From the NCBI GenBank assembly GCA_947629125.1, contig CANRCO010000057.1, positions 1 to 7,586 of the forward strand: a stretch of DNA of 7,586 nt. The letters are read 5' to 3'. Below the pieces are notes generated by a model that saw only the letters and a list, made by a program, of their open reading frames with translations, searched no databases and was not told where the DNA came from. Both the position numbers and the translations under genes were made by a program. This DNA is from an uncultured Bacilli bacterium. GTDB taxonomy: Bacteria; Bacillota_I; Bacilli_A; RF39; UBA660. Below, piece by piece: positions 6,590 to 7,586 of this stretch. Position 1 is the stretch's first letter, and each line of letters opens with the position of its first letter.

Positions 6590-6784
6590 ATGAAAAAGAA
6601 AAATGGTTTTATTGCAACATCTTTAATTTATTCATTTTTTCTAGTATTTTTAATGATTTTAGTTGGAGTTATGGCTAATTATTCTAATGACCGAATTCAA
6701 CTTAATCGTTTAAAACAAGATACTAAAGAACAATTAAATAAATGTTCTATGTCACCAAATGATAGTGGAAATTATTGTGGGTAA
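6590..6784 (+). CDS. Small pilin-like membrane protein, class III-type leader without Glu5
   Basis: This 64-residue product begins MKKKNG followed by FIATSLIYSFF and one hydrophobic helix to about residue 30, then a charged helix (DRIQLNRLKQDTKEQL) and a short tail with two cysteines spaced CX10C. The basic leader ending in glycine before phenylalanine, with a hydrophobic helix and then an amphipathic one, matches a prepilin. Mature position 5 is serine, not glutamate, as in GspK/PilX-like tip pseudopilins, which characteristically lack Glu5. It could alternatively be an ordinary small single-pass protein. GAAAGG lies 9 bases before the ATG, and the gene starts 5 bases after the TasA-like stop, so the two are translated from one message. 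Confidence 0.65.
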   Translation: MKKKNGFIATSLIYSFFLVFLMILVGVMANYSNDRIQLNRLKQDTKEQLNKCSMSPNDSGNYCG

Positions 6785-6793
6785 GATGGTAAA

Positions 6794-7279
6794 ATGTTCA
6801 TTGATTTAACTAAAATACCTCTTAATGGTTTAGAGATTGATAAAGAAGTTATTTTTGATAAAAGTTATTATCAAAATACTGCAATTAAAAATTTAAAAGA
6901 TGTTAATATTGAAGGATTAATTAAATATGATTATATTGGTAATATAGATATAGATTTAAAAGTTAAAGGAGTTATGACATTATTAGATGCAATAGATTTG
7001 CATCCAAATGATTATCCCTTTAATTTTATCATTCAGGAAAATTTAGAGTTAGATGAAATAAAAAAACAAAATTATTTTGAAAAAACTCAAAATTCTCTTG
7101 ATATTATGGAACTTTTATGGCAAAATATTGTATTGGAAGTTCCGATTCGAGTTATCAGTGATGAAAACAAGGATGTAAAACTGAAAGGCGACGGTTGGCA
7201 ACTTAATGAAAAACATGAAGATGAAATAGATCCAAGATTAGCTCCTTTATTAGAGCTACTTGATGAAGGGAAGGAGTGA
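6794..7279 (+). CDS. yceD: YceD/DUF177 family protein
   Basis: The 161-residue product matches the DUF177 (YceD; YlbN in B. subtilis) family in length, in its early VNIEGLIKYDYIGNIDIDLKVKG strands (about 38-60), in the acidic mid-section and in the C-terminal DPRLAPLLELL (147-157). It also sits directly upstream of rpmF, the classic arrangement. The family is linked to 23S rRNA or 50S accumulation, with the detailed mechanism unclear. The start ATG has only a weak ribosome site (AAGATGGT) and lies 9 bases after the preceding stop, so translation may be coupled. It ends in TGA, which shows that UGA is a stop in this organism, and this stop is embedded in the ribosome site of rpmF. Confidence 0.9.
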   Translation: MFIDLTKIPLNGLEIDKEVIFDKSYYQNTAIKNLKDVNIEGLIKYDYIGNIDIDLKVKGVMTLLDAIDLHPNDYPFNFIIQENLELDEIKKQNYFEKTQNSLDIMELLWQNIVLEVPIRVISDENKDVKLKGDGWQLNEKHEDEIDPRLAPLLELLDEGKE

Positions 7280-7283
7280 TATA

Positions 7284-7478
7284 ATGGCAGTACCTTTTAG
7301 AAGAACAAGTAAGACAAAGAAAAATATGCGTCGTACTCATTTAAAAAAAGAAGTAGGTGCTTTAACTACTTGTAAAAAATGTGGTGCAACAATTCGACCA
7401 CATCGTGCATGTACAAAATGTGGATATTATAAGAATGAAAATGTATTAAATATAGAAGAACAAGAAGCTACTGAATAA
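7284..7478 (+). CDS. rpmF: Large-subunit ribosomal protein bL32
   Basis: The 64-residue basic protein begins MAVPFRRTSKTKKNMRRTH, the standard bL32 N-terminus, and has the zinc-ribbon form with CxxC at C32/C35 and again at C45/C48 (TTCKKCG, ACTKCGYY). bL32 is a 50S component near the exit-tunnel region. An AAGGAGTGAT ribosome site directly precedes the ATG; an in-frame TTG upstream at 7260 lies inside yceD and is not used. The acidic tail (about 57-64) is typical of low-GC species. It is the last gene of the cluster; its stop codon lies in the loop of the terminator. Confidence 0.96.
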   Translation: MAVPFRRTSKTKKNMRRTHLKKEVGALTTCKKCGATIRPHRACTKCGYYKNENVLNIEEQEATE

Positions 7479-7489
7479 GTAGTTTTTTT
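7465..7489 (+). terminator. Rho-independent terminator overlapping the rpmF stop
   Basis: An 8-base-pair stem (7465-7472 with 7478-7485, one G-T pair) closes a GAATA loop containing most of the rpmF stop codon, with seven T at 7483-7489. Confidence 0.8.
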
Positions 7490-7498
7490 CTTATTTTG

Positions 7499-7507
7499 TG
7501 ATATAAT
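7499..7507 (+). promoter_or_regulatory. Extended -10 promoter of tRNA-Arg
   Basis: TGA plus a perfect TATAAT (7502-7507) lies 8 bases before the first tRNA base. The region where a -35 would sit is the terminator stem of rpmF and does not resemble TTGACA. Confidence 0.65.
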
Positions 7508-7515
7508 TATTGTAT

Positions 7516-7586
7516 GCCCTGATAGCTCAGTTGGATAGAGTGAATGCCTCCGACGCATTAGGTCAAGGGTTCGAATCCCTTTCAGG
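7516..7586 (+). tRNA. tRNA-Arg (anticodon CCG), 3' end cut by the window
   Basis: Cloverleaf parts are all visible: acceptor GCCCTGA, D-arm GCTC...GAGT, anticodon stem AATGC/GCATT around loop CTCCGAC (anticodon CCG, reading CGG), variable loop AGGTC, and T-arm AAGGG-TTCGAAT-CCCTT. The 3' acceptor strand begins TCAGG and the window ends there, so two paired bases and the discriminator are missing. Seventy-one of an expected 74 bases are present. Confidence 0.95.

Noticed and set aside
7277..7279. Mycoplasma-type code with TGA read as tryptophan
   Set aside because: TGG is used for tryptophan throughout, and yceD ends correctly at TGA right after its conserved C-terminus, inside the rpmF ribosome site.

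Overview
The window is strongly AT-rich and reads as a chromosomal segment of a low-GC Firmicutes/Bacilli-type bacterium. The support is strong AGGAGG-type ribosome sites, extended -10 promoters, hairpin-plus-U terminators, and a conserved yceD-rpmF pair next to a tRNA. TGA is used as a stop codon (end of yceD) and tryptophan is encoded by TGG, so the standard bacterial code applies, not the Mycoplasma code. An uncultured gut lineage near the RF39/Mollicutes-like Bacilli would fit, but that is inference.

Layout: (1) 1-152, an intergenic stretch with two imperfect 21-base direct repeats and a promoter. (2) 153-938, a protein with two helicase-associated (HA) repeats but no helicase. (3) 1013-1755, rpmG (L33) and efp (elongation factor P), closed by a strong terminator. 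(4) 1843-3526, a type IV pilin-like gene with its own promoter and terminator. Its leader peptide carries a run of nine G, which puts the start codon out of frame with the body. (5) 3654-5150, a zinc-ribbon, single-pass membrane protein with a large predicted extracytoplasmic part. (6) 5232-7478, a tight four-gene cluster: a TasA/camelysin-like secreted protein, a tiny pilin-like membrane protein, yceD (DUF177) and rpmF (L32). (7) 7516-7586, a tRNA-Arg(CCG) cut by the window end.

The middle of the window is thus a surface-protein island set between translation genes. The pilin-like and TasA-like proteins use different N-terminal export signals but appear to share a C-terminal domain (similar motifs, same NPY-type ending). 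This suggests one display or adhesion module mounted on two carriers. No assembly ATPase, prepilin peptidase, sortase or SipW-type signal peptidase is present here, so those would have to be encoded elsewhere.

The strongest signal is the G9 tract at 1862-1870. With eight G (or eleven) the well-placed ATG at 1843 reads straight into a perfect class III prepilin signal (KG|FTLVE); with nine, as here, translation stops after 15 codons. This is the expected design of a slipped-strand phase-variable switch and the sequence appears to show the OFF state. A homopolymer sequencing error is the main rival explanation.
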